Assembly (NCBI RefSeq): GCF_022374935.2
Contig: NZ_CP092430.2
Coordinates: 4,898,001 to 4,962,000 of the forward strand
DNA length: 64,000 nt
Direction of reading: 5' to 3'
Source: Mycolicibacter virginiensis
Lineage (GTDB): Bacteria; Actinomycetota; Actinomycetes; Mycobacteriales; Mycobacteriaceae
The notes beneath the pieces were generated by a model, which worked only from the letters and a program-made list of their open reading frames with translations, did no database searches and had not been told where the DNA came from. Positions 1 to 8,040 of the stretch are shown here, piece by piece; position 1 is the first letter of the stretch, and every line of letters begins with the position of its first letter. A program made the position numbers and the translations under genes.

Positions 1-466
1 CCTCATGGGCCAATTGGGCCATCGCGATCGAGCCGGCGGTGGCGCCCTGCGAGTAGCCGAAGACCCACAGTGGGTGCTCTTCGTCGTAGGCGCCGGGGTT
101 GGCGGCAAATTCGGCCTCCACAGCCTGGACGATCAGTGCCGCCCCGGCGAAACTGCTGTGCCCCTGCAGGATGAGTTGCGGGGTGGTCAGCACCTGCAGC
201 GCAGAATCGCAGCCGGCGGAGCCGATCACGCACACGCTCGCGTCGTCGCCGGCGTCGAAGCCCAGCGGCTGCAGGAACAGATCGGCCGCGGTGTGCGCGA
301 AGGCCGCCGACGGCGTGGTCAACATGGTCCCGCCCACGAAGATCGCGGTGTCCGCCAGCAGGGCTACTTGGCGCGCGTGCGCCGTTTGGACGACCGGGGT
401 TCCGGCGACGCCGGCCGCGATCACGCTTGCGGCAGCAAGCGGCGCGAAAACCTTGGTTGCGTTCAT
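1..466 (-). CDS. PE-PPE domain-containing secreted esterase, 3' end cut by window
   Basis: Only the N-terminal 155 residues are in the window. They begin with an N-terminal signal-like segment (MNATKVFAPLAAASVIAAGV) followed by the PE-PPE (alpha/beta serine hydrolase) domain. A GYSQGA nucleophile-elbow motif near residue 138 supplies the expected catalytic serine. There is no PE or PPE N-terminal domain, so despite the Pfam name this is a free-standing secreted esterase or acyltransferase. The start at 466 has a GGAGA ribosome site nine bases upstream. It is divergent from two close paralogues at 756 and 1817, and the three share the ADTAIFVG and TAADLFL motifs. Substrate unknown; envelope lipid esters are a guess. 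Confidence 0.85.
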   Translation of the reverse strand, partial: MNATKVFAPLAAASVIAAGVAGTPVVQTAHARQVALLADTAIFVGGTMLTTPSAAFAHTAADLFLQPLGFDAGDDASVCVIGSAGCDSALQVLTTPQLILQGHSSFAGAALIVQAVEAEFAANPGAYDEEHPLWVFGYSQGATAGSIAMAQLAHE

Positions 467-755
467 GCCCGAGTCTCCTAAGGCTTATGTATGAGGTAGG
501 GAAGAAATCCTGAAGATCCTATAGTGGCACCCTCGCCGCAGACACGTCAATTGGCATACCGCTCCGGGAGAACGCCGTTGCCCAGCACGTTCGATCTGAT
601 CCGAGAGCCGTTGACTTGCTCCGATTAACCCTGCCATGATCGCCCTCAGGTTTAGCTTTCGATTTACTCGTGTGATTTTTAGCTATGACCATCGGAGTAG
701 GTCTGGCACGAATGATTCGGAAAGGCGGCATGCCCGTGGTGAAGGACGCCCCGCG

Positions 756-1754
756 ATGCTGACCAAGCTCTGCGCACCGATCGCGATCGCCGGCATCACG
801 GCAGGCGGTGTGCTCGCCGCCCCGGTAGTCCATGCCGCGCATACCGATGTCAACCTGCAGGTCGACGTCGACCTGTTGGCCGACACCGCGATCTTTGTCG
901 GTCCGACGATCTTGTCGACGCCGTCTGCGACATTCGCCCGAACCGCGGCCGACCTGTTCCTGCGGCCGCTGGGCTTCGACGGTGGCGACGACCCCGCGTC
1001 GTGTCTCATCGGGTCTGCCGCTTGTGACGCGCCGCTGCAGCTGCTGGCCACCCCGGGCCTTATCCAGGTCGGACACAGCAGTTTTGCCGGTGCGGCCGAG
1101 ATCGTGCGGACGGTACAGGCCGAACTCGCCGCCAATCCGGGCGCCTACGACGCCGAGCATCCGCTGTGGATTTTCGGCTACTCCCAGGGCGCCACCGCCG
1201 GCTCGATCGCGATGGCCCAACTGGCCCACGACGGCGTCGACCCGCAGGTACTGCACTTCGTGTTCATCGGCGACCCGACCGCTCCCGACGGCAAATATCC
1301 ACATATGGAGGACGACGGCTCGGCGCACAGCAACTTCTCCGACACCTGGATGCTGTACGGCAAAGAGACGCCCAACGACGCATTCACGACCACGATCTAC
1401 ACGATCCCCGGCGACCCCAACGCCGACCACACGTCCACCTCGCCGTACGGCGATTTCTACGAGCACATGATGTATCTGGGGCTCACCCCCGATCAGGTGG
1501 CCAACCACACCGCCACCACCGACGACCTGCTCACCACCATCAACATCTCTACTGACTTCGACCAGTTCGGCGCATGGCTCAACGCGTGGGGCCACGGACT
1601 GGCCGACAGCAGCTGGTGGGATGGCCTGTTCTACTCCGCCGTGGCGTTCGTCTACAGCGCCTTCGGCAAGCTCGAGGACTTCTTCGGCGATTGGATGGGC
1701 CTGGACTGGGGCGGGGTCGAAGAAACGCTGGACTACTGGTTCCCGACGGTCTGA
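756..1754 (+). CDS. PE-PPE domain-containing secreted esterase
   Basis: This 332-residue protein has a signal peptide (residues 1 to about 28, ending in a VHAA-like cleavage region) and one PE-PPE hydrolase domain. GYSQG near residue 143 marks the nucleophile serine. ATG 756 is chosen because a GAAGGA ribosome site lies about ten bases upstream. The upstream block shared with the next gene also keeps this ATG, whereas an ATG at 712 is out of frame here although its counterpart is in frame there. It is a tandem paralogue of the gene at 1817. Family members act on acyl esters at the cell surface. The exact substrate is not readable from sequence. Confidence 0.88.
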   Translation: MLTKLCAPIAIAGITAGGVLAAPVVHAAHTDVNLQVDVDLLADTAIFVGPTILSTPSATFARTAADLFLRPLGFDGGDDPASCLIGSAACDAPLQLLATPGLIQVGHSSFAGAAEIVRTVQAELAANPGAYDAEHPLWIFGYSQGATAGSIAMAQLAHDGVDPQVLHFVFIGDPTAPDGKYPHMEDDGSAHSNFSDTWMLYGKETPNDAFTTTIYTIPGDPNADHTSTSPYGDFYEHMMYLGLTPDQVANHTATTDDLLTTINISTDFDQFGAWLNAWGHGLADSSWWDGLFYSAVAFVYSAFGKLEDFFGDWMGLDWGGVEETLDYWFPTV

Positions 1755-1816
1755 AACATCGCGCTTCGCAAATGATTTGGAAAGGCGGCAAGCCAGTGGT
1801 GAACGGACGTCCCACG

Positions 1817-2797
1817 ATGCTGACCAAGACCTTGGCGCCGATCGCGGTGGCCGGCACGGTGGCGGGCGGTGTGCTGTCGACTCCGGTAGTGCACGCCACG
1901 CATGTCGACGTGAACCTGCTGGCCGACACCGCGATCTTCGTCGGTCCGACGATCCTGTCGACGCCGTCTGCGACATTCGCTCAGACCGCGGCCGATCTCT
2001 TCCTGCGCCCGTTGGGCTTCGACCTCGACGACGACGCGAGCGCATGCGTGGTCGGCTCCGCGGGATGTGACGCGCCGCTGCTGCTGCTGTCCACTCCCGC
2101 CCTGGTTCAGCAGGGCCACAGCAGCTTCGTCGGGGCGGCGGAGATCGTGCGGGAGGTGCACGCCCAATTGGCCGCCAACCCGGACGCCTACGACGCCGAG
2201 CACCCACTGTGGGTGTTCGGCTGGTCGCAGGGTGCAACCGCCGGTTCGATCGCGATGGCCCAGTTGGCCCACGAGGGCATCGACCCGTCGCTGCTGCACT
2301 TCGTGTTCATCGGCAACCCGGTGGGCTCCGGCGCCGCGATACCGGATCTCGGCGGAGGTTCCTCATCCGGCGACTTCTTCGACACCGGCCTGTTGTCCGG
2401 CGTCCACACCCCGACCGACGCGTTCACCACGACGGTGTACACGATCCCCGGCGACCCGGTCGCCGACCCCAACTCCACCTCGGCGTTGGGGATCCTCTAC
2501 GAGCACATGATGTACCTGGGGCTCACCCCCGATCAGGTGGCCAATCACGCGGCGACCATCGACGGCATGCTCACCGACATCAACATCTCCGGCGACTTCG
2601 ACCAGTTCGGCGCCTGGCTCAACGCGTGGCCCCACGGCCTGATCGACAGCGGCTGGTGGGAGGGCCTGTTCTACTCGCTGGTGGCGTCCTTCTACAGCGT
2701 CTTCGGCAACATCGAGGACTTCTTCGGTGACTGGCTGGGCATCGACTGGGGCGGCGTCGAGGACACTCTCGACTTCTGGTTCCCGGCGGAGGTTTAA
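1817..2797 (+). CDS. PE-PPE domain-containing secreted esterase, tandem paralogue
   Basis: The protein has 326 residues and is a close paralogue of the preceding gene along its whole length. It has a signal peptide and then a PE-PPE serine hydrolase domain with GWSQG near residue 137. Both proteins end in tryptophan-rich segments of the pattern WWxGLFYS...DFFGDW. The 50 bases before the start resemble those before the gene at 756, so the duplicated unit included the ribosome site. ATG 1772 (MIWKGGKP) is an in-frame alternative but is not conserved in frame in the sister gene. Likely secreted; substrate unknown. Confidence 0.88.
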   Translation: MLTKTLAPIAVAGTVAGGVLSTPVVHATHVDVNLLADTAIFVGPTILSTPSATFAQTAADLFLRPLGFDLDDDASACVVGSAGCDAPLLLLSTPALVQQGHSSFVGAAEIVREVHAQLAANPDAYDAEHPLWVFGWSQGATAGSIAMAQLAHEGIDPSLLHFVFIGNPVGSGAAIPDLGGGSSSGDFFDTGLLSGVHTPTDAFTTTVYTIPGDPVADPNSTSALGILYEHMMYLGLTPDQVANHAATIDGMLTDINISGDFDQFGAWLNAWPHGLIDSGWWEGLFYSLVASFYSVFGNIEDFFGDWLGIDWGGVEDTLDFWFPAEV

Positions 2798-2828
2798 CGC
2801 GGCCGTCGCGACGCTGCTCGCAGCTGGC

Positions 2829-2834
2829 TACCGT
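2829..2834 (+). promoter_or_regulatory. -10 element for leaderless transcript of the gene at 2842
   Basis: TACCGT fits the mycobacterial TANNNT -10 pattern. Its last base is seven bases before the GTG at 2842, so transcription would begin at or next to the start codon. No ribosome site is visible, which agrees with leaderless initiation. Confidence 0.5.
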
Positions 2835-2841
2835 CGATGCT

Positions 2842-4362
2842 GTGATGGTGTCGAGATCGCGCATCACCCGCGCCTGCGCCGTGGGAAGCGTCGCGCTCGT
2901 ACTTGGGACGGTCCCGTCGTGCAGCCAGCCGGGGCAGCAGCCGCCGCCGCCGGCCAGCACCCCGTTCGCCACGGTGCCCGTCATACCTCGCGCGGATGCG
3001 CCCTACCTACCTCGTGGGGAGCTGGTCGCGCCGATCTCTGCGCTGATGAACGACGCGATCGCGGTTCCCCGGCTACCGGGTGCGGTAGTCCGGGTCGGGC
3101 ACGCCGGCACGATCGCCTTCAGCCAGGCTTTCGGCGCGCGCAGGCTCGCAGACGAACCCGCTCTTGACGGCTCGCCTTCGCCGGCCGAGCCGATGACCGA
3201 GGACACGATCTTCGACATCGCGTCGTTGACGAAATGTCTCGCGACGACCGTCGCGGTCCTGCAACTGTATGAACAGGGCCGGGTGACAATCGACGAACCC
3301 GTCCAGACCTATCTGCCGGAGTTCAACGAGACCAACGACCCGCGGCGCGCCCAGGTGACGTTACGCATGCTGCTTACCCACACCTCGGGCATCGGGGGCG
3401 ATCCGAGCCACCAGGGGCCGTGGGGCCTGACCGAGGCGGACAAGGCGAGTGGGGTTCATCGGGCACTGACCGCACCGCTGGAGTTCGGTCCCGGCGAGAT
3501 CTTTCACTACTCGGACATCGGCTTCATCATCCTGGGCGTGCTGGTCGAGACGATGACCGGCCAACCGTTGGACACCTACGTGCAGGACAACGTCTTTGCA
3601 CCGTTGGGCATGACCGACACCCGCTACCTGCCCGCCACCAAAGCCTGTGGCCCACACCAGGTCCGCGGCACTGCCATCGCCTTGGACGCGGGGGCATCCC
3701 AGGACGGGCAGTGCCCGGTAGGGAGCTGGAACACCGACCTGCTGGCCCGGATCGCGCCGACGTCGCATGACGAAGACACCCCCGAGATCAACCCGGACTT
3801 CGATCAGCTGCTGCGCGGCACGGTCAACGACCCGACTGCGCGCCGCATGGGCGGGGTGGCCGGCAGCGCCGGGGTGTTCTCGACCGCCGGCGACATCGGC
3901 AGGTACGCCCAGGCCCTACTCGATCGGCTGGCCGGGCGACCGAGCCCGTTTCCGTTGCGGCAATCGACCCTGGAACTGATGACGACACCCCAGCAACCCG
4001 GGCACGATGCCGCCCAGCTGGTGGCTGCGAACGCCGCTGCGCAACAGGCGAATGCGACGTCACCCAATCGGCCCGATCCCCTGCTCGCCGCGCACTATCC
4101 GGCGATCGCCGGACAGGATCTCCGCGGTTTCGGCTGGGACATCGATACGCCGCACTCCCGGCCGCGCGGGATGATCTTTCCGATCGGCAGCTTCGGGCAT
4201 ACCGGGTTCACGGGAGTGACGCTGTGGATCGACCCGGGGTCGGACACCTACGTGATCGTGCTGGCCAACGTGATCCATCAGCGCGGCGGCCCGCCCATCG
4301 CAGGGCTCAGCGGCGACGTGGCCACCGTGACGGGCCGGGGGCTGCACCTGTACGGCAGCTGA
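2842..4362 (+). CDS. Beta-lactamase-fold serine hydrolase lipoprotein
   Basis: The protein has 506 residues. It starts with a lipoprotein signal ending in VPSC, so it should be anchored outside the membrane through Cys 27 or so. The class C beta-lactamase/esterase fold is recognised by SLTK near residue 129 (catalytic serine and lysine), a YSD tyrosine motif near 222 and HTGFTG near 453 in place of the KTG box. Such proteins are usually esterases or D-Ala-D-Ala-type peptidases rather than true beta-lactamases. The adjacent ATG at 2845 is an equally possible start, but GTG 2842 fits the leaderless promoter better. The pro-rich stretch after the lipobox is a typical surface linker. Confidence 0.85.
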   Translation: MMVSRSRITRACAVGSVALVLGTVPSCSQPGQQPPPPASTPFATVPVIPRADAPYLPRGELVAPISALMNDAIAVPRLPGAVVRVGHAGTIAFSQAFGARRLADEPALDGSPSPAEPMTEDTIFDIASLTKCLATTVAVLQLYEQGRVTIDEPVQTYLPEFNETNDPRRAQVTLRMLLTHTSGIGGDPSHQGPWGLTEADKASGVHRALTAPLEFGPGEIFHYSDIGFIILGVLVETMTGQPLDTYVQDNVFAPLGMTDTRYLPATKACGPHQVRGTAIALDAGASQDGQCPVGSWNTDLLARIAPTSHDEDTPEINPDFDQLLRGTVNDPTARRMGGVAGSAGVFSTAGDIGRYAQALLDRLAGRPSPFPLRQSTLELMTTPQQPGHDAAQLVAANAAAQQANATSPNRPDPLLAAHYPAIAGQDLRGFGWDIDTPHSRPRGMIFPIGSFGHTGFTGVTLWIDPGSDTYVIVLANVIHQRGGPPIAGLSGDVATVTGRGLHLYGS

Positions 4363-4408
4363 CGGGTCAACTTCCACCCGTGGTCACAGCCGGCCGCGCG
4401 CACCTGGC

Positions 4409-4414
4409 GATAAT
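4409..4414 (+). promoter_or_regulatory. -10 element for leaderless transcript of the CobW-like gene
   Basis: GATAAT is a near-consensus -10 box ending six bases before GTG 4421. The distance fits a leaderless message, and no Shine-Dalgarno sequence is present. Confidence 0.5.
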
Positions 4415-4420
4415 GGCCGG

Positions 4421-5437
4421 GTGGCCGATCGCAACGCTCCTGCTATCCCCGTCATCGCGCTGACGGGGTATCTCGGGGCGGGAAAGACCACGCTGCTCAA
4501 CCACGTGCTGCGCGCCCCAGGCGCTCGAATCGGGGTCATTATCAACGACTTCGGCGAACTCAATGTCGACGCCGGCCTGGTCACGGGCCAAGTCGACGAG
4601 CCGGTGTCCATCGCCGGTGGGTGCATCTGCCACCTGCCGGATGAGGGCGGACTAGACGAGGCGCTGGAGAAGCTGGCCGACCCGAAGCTAGCGCTGGACG
4701 CGATCATCATCGAGGCAAGCGGGGTGGCCGAACCCGCCGATGTCTCGCGAGTGATTCGGTTCAGCGGGGTGGAGCGAATACGCCACGGCGGTGTCGTCGA
4801 CGTCATCGACGTAGCGGAACACTTCGACACGGTCGATACCGAGTCGGCCCCGCCGCAGCGCTACGGCGTGGCCTCCCTGGTCGTAGTCAACAAACTGGAT
4901 CGGATCGCCGAAGACGCCCGCGAACAGGCCCTTGCTCGGGTGGAAGCCCGTGTGCGCGAACTCAATCCCCACGCTCACGTGGTGGGTGCGATGGCCGGAC
5001 GCGTGGATCCCCGGCTGCTGTACGACATCAGCGACGGCGGGGAGTCCGGACAGATGTCGTTTCGGGAGCTGCTCCTCGACGACGCCGGCGAGCACCACGA
5101 TCACGTGCATGCAGACTCGGTAACCGTCGTCGGCGACGGCGCCGTTGACCCGGGACCGCTCATCGACCTGCTCGAACAGCCGCCGCAGGGCGTCTACCGG
5201 ATCAAGGGCACGGTCGCGATCGGCAAGCGTCACTACCTGGTCAACGTCGTCGGCACGTCGGTGCACGTGGTGACCGCGGCTGCGAGTTCAGGGGCCAGCC
5301 ACCTCGTCGCGATCGGCACGCACCTGGACACCGCGGACGTTCGCGCCCGGATCGAAGAGGCACTGCGGCCCGCCGGGGAGAAGGTGTCCGCCGCGGGCAT
5401 GCGGCGGTTGCAGCGATTGCGGCAATACAGCATCTAG
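4421..5437 (+). CDS. CobW/COG0523-family GTP-binding metallochaperone-like protein
   Basis: This 338-residue G3E-family GTPase has a Walker A motif GYLGAGKTT at residues 13-21, a GGCIC segment, a VNKLD guanine-specificity motif and a C-terminal CobW_C domain. A HHDHVHAD stretch near residue 225 could bind metal. The usual GGCICC(T/S) metal site reads GGCICHLPD here, so the second paired cysteine is replaced by histidine. Family members hand zinc, cobalt or iron to client enzymes using GTP. Which metal is used cannot be told. It stands alone, convergent with the hydrolase gene that follows. Confidence 0.85.
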   Translation: MADRNAPAIPVIALTGYLGAGKTTLLNHVLRAPGARIGVIINDFGELNVDAGLVTGQVDEPVSIAGGCICHLPDEGGLDEALEKLADPKLALDAIIIEASGVAEPADVSRVIRFSGVERIRHGGVVDVIDVAEHFDTVDTESAPPQRYGVASLVVVNKLDRIAEDAREQALARVEARVRELNPHAHVVGAMAGRVDPRLLYDISDGGESGQMSFRELLLDDAGEHHDHVHADSVTVVGDGAVDPGPLIDLLEQPPQGVYRIKGTVAIGKRHYLVNVVGTSVHVVTAAASSGASHLVAIGTHLDTADVRARIEEALRPAGEKVSAAGMRRLQRLRQYSI

Positions 5438-5462
5438 GCCGCAGCCGTACAACCAGGGTTCT

Positions 5463-6440
5463 TCACTCCGTTGCGGGTCCGATGAATTCGATGCCCGCGC
5501 GAATCGCGGGGCGGTGCCTCAAGATGCGGAAGTGTGCTAGCCGGCCCAGGCCCGCCGTCGTCATCAAACGTGCTCCCGGCCATGCGGCGACCACCTTCTC
5601 GCTCGTCACATAGGGAGTGTCGGGGTCATCGGGGTCGTGGATGAGCAGCAGCGGCGGGAAGTCGGTTTTCTCGGCGATCCGGACCATATTGGTGTCCTCG
5701 AGCGGCATGCCGATCCGGCGTTCCAGGCGTCGATGCAGGCCGGCGCGAATCCGTCGGCCGAAGTTGTGGCGGGCGGCGAACAGATCCAGATAGATCGGGA
5801 ACTCGCCCATCGGTGCCAGGAACACCAACCGCCCGACCGTCGCGCCCCACGACGCCGCGAACGCGGTCGCGTTACACCCGAGGGAGTGGGCGACGACCGC
5901 GCGGGCGGGCCCGTGTGTCCGGATCATGGCCGCCACCGCTTCGGCGCATTCGATGGCGGTGGTGCGACCGGGTGCCAGTACGCCCCGCTCGGACTCGTTG
6001 TGGCTGGGCAGGTCGAACGCGATTACGCGGTGCCCGGATTCGACGAGGGGTTTGATGAACATGCCCAGGTGGGGGCGGCGTCCGCCCCAGCCGTGCACGA
6101 GGTAGACCGGCGGCCCTTCACCCCAGGACTCGCCGACGATCCGGTGCCCGTCCCAGTGCGCCTCTAGGGGCTGGCCGGGTGGGACGCCGGGCGGCATGCG
6201 CAGGCTGGACTCGAGGACCGGCGGGGTGCACCATAGCTCAACTGCCCAGCGCGACCCGATGGCGGGCGCGACTCGCTCCAGTAGCCAGAACAGCCGACGC
6301 ACCCGCGGGGTGACCGGCGGTTGGACGCCGGAGCCCTCCACATCGAGAACGATCGGGCTTGGAGAATCGCCGCCCTCGGCACTGGCTTGATCTCGGCGAA
6401 GGCCCTGTCGAGCGGCCGAGGGGTTCGTTGACTCCGGCAC
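5463..6440 (-). CDS. Alpha/beta hydrolase
   Basis: The protein has 325 residues with an alpha/beta hydrolase fold. VYLVHGWGG carries the oxyanion-hole region, VAHSLGCN near residue 185 carries the nucleophile serine, and an aspartate region (LLIHDPDD) and a late histidine (GRLAHFR) complete a plausible triad. There is no signal peptide, so it is probably cytoplasmic. The N-terminal 45 residues are low complexity and the true start may lie further in. Substrate unknown. Gene density and context give no pathway; it converges with the CobW-like gene and precedes the vapBC pair on the same strand. Confidence 0.75.
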   Translation of the reverse strand: MPESTNPSAARQGLRRDQASAEGGDSPSPIVLDVEGSGVQPPVTPRVRRLFWLLERVAPAIGSRWAVELWCTPPVLESSLRMPPGVPPGQPLEAHWDGHRIVGESWGEGPPVYLVHGWGGRRPHLGMFIKPLVESGHRVIAFDLPSHNESERGVLAPGRTTAIECAEAVAAMIRTHGPARAVVAHSLGCNATAFAASWGATVGRLVFLAPMGEFPIYLDLFAARHNFGRRIRAGLHRRLERRIGMPLEDTNMVRIAEKTDFPPLLLIHDPDDPDTPYVTSEKVVAAWPGARLMTTAGLGRLAHFRILRHRPAIRAGIEFIGPATE

Positions 6441-6495
6441 ATGTCGAGGTTAGCGAGGTGATGCGGTCGGCAGCCAACGTCGCGCTGGTACGGGT

Positions 6496-6885
6496 TCAGG
6501 CCTTGAGGGTTGGTGTGATTGCCGCATCGATGATCTTGGTATCGCGCGTGGCGACGGTCAGATTGCGGCGCAACGCCTGGGCGACGATGATGCGGTCGAA
6601 CGGGTCGCGGTGCTCCCACGGAAGTCGCCCGGCGAGGATCGCGTCAGCGGAGTCAATCGCCAGTTCCGTGCTGCTCATGTCGGCGATGACGTCGGTCCAG
6701 GTCGACAGCAGCGCTCCCCCGTCGAGGCGGCCCAGCCTGGTCTTGGTCGCGATCTCCCATGCCGAGGCCGCGCTAACCCATACCGAGGTTCCCGGATCGC
6801 TCAAGATCGCGAGCGTGTCGGCGTCGACGTTCGAGGGCTTACTGACCAGCCACAGCAGGGTGTGGGTATCGAGCAGGACGTTCAC
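6496..6885 (-). CDS. vapC: VapC-family PIN-domain toxin ribonuclease
   Basis: This 129-residue PIN domain has the acidic metal-binding residues in their usual places: an aspartate in LLDTHTLLW at the N-terminus, a glutamate in SAWEIATK and aspartates in DPFDRIIVA. VapC toxins cut structured RNA such as tRNA when the cognate antitoxin is lost. Its start codon overlaps the antitoxin stop by four bases (ATGA), so translation is coupled. The RNA target cannot be predicted. Confidence 0.9.
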   Translation of the reverse strand: MNVLLDTHTLLWLVSKPSNVDADTLAILSDPGTSVWVSAASAWEIATKTRLGRLDGGALLSTWTDVIADMSSTELAIDSADAILAGRLPWEHRDPFDRIIVAQALRRNLTVATRDTKIIDAAITPTLKA

Positions 6886-7124
6886 GCCTCGGCGTCTTCC
6901 CAGGCCGCGAGTTCTGCTGCCGGTAGTGCGTCATCGAAGTCGCTCGGTACGACGAGGCTTGGTAATTGGCCGAACCTGCGCGGTACAGCGCTGATCGGTA
7001 CGAGCTGCGCGACGGGCTGACCGTGGCTGGTGATGGTGAATGACGCGCCGGCCTTGACGTCATTCAAAAGCCGGTTGAGCTGGTTCTTAGCGTCCGTGCT
7101 GCTGATCGTCTCCATCGGTTGCAT
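6882..7124 (-). CDS. vapB: VapB/Phd-YefM-type antitoxin
   Basis: The protein has 80 residues. The N-terminal segment METISSTDAKNQLNRLLNDV is the Phd/YefM fold that dimerises on DNA, and the C-terminal tail should wrap the toxin. It is upstream of and overlaps vapC by four bases. The start may be ATG 7124 or ATG 7115; the second gives the more typical N-terminus. A perfect inverted repeat at 7143-7167 just before the gene is the likely autoregulatory operator. Confidence 0.88.
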   Translation of the reverse strand: MQPMETISSTDAKNQLNRLLNDVKAGASFTITSHGQPVAQLVPISAVPRRFGQLPSLVVPSDFDDALPAAELAAWEDAEA

Positions 7125-7142
7125 CGTAGCGAGATTACGCCC

Positions 7143-7167
7143 ATCGCGCTAGCGTTACTAGCGCGAT
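7143..7167. promoter_or_regulatory. Palindromic operator of vapBC
   Basis: Two perfect 10-base arms, ATCGCGCTAG and CTAGCGCGAT, are separated by five bases. The site lies 18 bases before the antitoxin start. A symmetric site in this place is what a Phd-type antitoxin-toxin complex binds to repress its own operon. Confidence 0.7.
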
Positions 7168-7192
7168 CGCCTGCCCGTAGGACATCGGTTCA

Positions 7193-7254
7193 GACACATG
7201 ACAAGGAGAGGCCGCCGCCGCTGCGAAAATGCGATTAGCGGCGAGGACCTTACA
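7193..7254. repeat. Diverged copy of the mobile-element right end
   Basis: GACACATGACAAGG at 7193-7206 matches GACATATGACAAGG inside the element's right end (7968-7981). The following bases also align: CCGCCGCTGCGAAAATG against CCGCCACTGAGAAAGTG, and GAGGACCTTAC against GTGAGACCCTAC. It looks like the leftover right end of a second copy lying head to tail with the element that starts near 7262. Alignment was done by eye. Confidence 0.4.
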
Positions 7255-7261
7255 AGGCACC

Positions 7262-8028
7262 TGTAGGTCTCACGCTGCATGTCATACGACGAGGTTGTGC
7301 GCTGGCGGATACCGGGTGTCTCACGTGGTGTCACCCGAACTTTGTCTCAAAGTCGTGTCATTTCTTCAGGACTCCGAGGAACGACCGCTACCAGCGCATC
7401 GACGGAGCACAACGCCTCGTCGGATGCGGACTGTTCGGCGATGGAAGCCTCTTGGCCGCATCTGCTGTTCGCGGTCAAGTCTTGAGGGGTCGCGCAATTG
7501 AAGCCGGCGCTTCGCGTGAGGCTGCGTGAAATTCTGCGAGGTCTAGCGTAGGCGGAATGGGTTTGTTCAGTCATGAGGAGTTCCGGGATCCGGCCGACGG
7601 CATTGGTGGCGGCGATCGTGGTGGGGTTGTCGAGCGAGCTCGGCGTGCTGAGGTGGGCCAATACGGGGTTGACGAACCTATGGTGGTGGGTCCGGGGTTG
7701 CCGCCTGAGGATGGTTCATGCGGTCAGTTCGCTGTTCAGTTCCATGTGTCTACGTCAATGCTGTTCGGGTTGAAACGTATTGCGGATATACGTGGGGTGA
7801 GCGTGCCGGAGGTATGCCGGCAGGTGATCGGTGTGTTTGTCGCCCAGCAGGAGGGTGAGCTGGGTGCGTTGCTTGCTGCCGAGTCTGAGGCGACTGATTA
7901 CCGGCCGAGTTTGGGTCAGGCGTAATCGTCATCGTCCTATGCGCATGTCTGTATGACACCTTGGTGAGACATATGACAAGGGCATGACACCGCCACTGAG
8001 AAAGTGACACGCAGCGTGAGACCCTACG
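7262..8028. mobile_element. Decayed insertion element or MITE-like remnant with multi-repeat inverted ends
   Basis: GTAGGTCTCACGCTGC at 7263-7278 recurs inverted, with one extra G, at 8012-8027. Each end carries further inward copies of a TGTCA/TGTCTCA motif: left at 7280, 7317, 7329, 7343 and 7356; right, on the other strand, at 8004-8009, 7984-7989, 7964-7978 and 7953-7958. Serial subterminal repeats facing inward are typical of IS21-like ends, but I cannot assign the family. No transposase is left; only a small open reading frame (7557-7925) lies inside. The right end stops 13 bases short of the dnaB stop codon. Confidence 0.5.
7557..7925 (+). CDS. Small hypothetical protein inside the mobile-element remnant
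   Basis: This 122-codon frame is not recognised. The C-terminal half (VSTSMLFGLKRIADIRGVSV and following) has the spacing of a ribbon-helix-helix DNA-binding domain, with a strand followed by two helices. The N-terminal half looks like low-complexity, Gly- and Arg-rich sequence and may be out of the original frame. Codons ending in T, and TTG and GGT codons, are more common than in neighbouring genes, which suggests a foreign origin. No clear ribosome site is seen. It may be a passenger gene of the element, a degraded regulator or a chance frame. Confidence 0.4.
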   Translation: MGLFSHEEFRDPADGIGGGDRGGVVERARRAEVGQYGVDEPMVVGPGLPPEDGSCGQFAVQFHVSTSMLFGLKRIADIRGVSVPEVCRQVIGVFVAQQEGELGALLAAESEATDYRPSLGQA

Positions 8029-8040
8029 ACTCCCGTTCCG

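Noticed and set aside
519..2237. Long minus-strand frame of 572 codons
   Set aside because: It is antisense to two PE-PPE genes and rich in Arg and Pro, as expected from the high third-position GC of those genes.
7347..7661. Minus-strand frame of 104 codons inside the element
   Set aside because: No motif, no ribosome site, and overlaps the left-end repeats.
7262..8028. CRISPR array
   Set aside because: The TGTCA words are short, irregularly spaced and mirrored at the two ends, unlike repeats and spacers.
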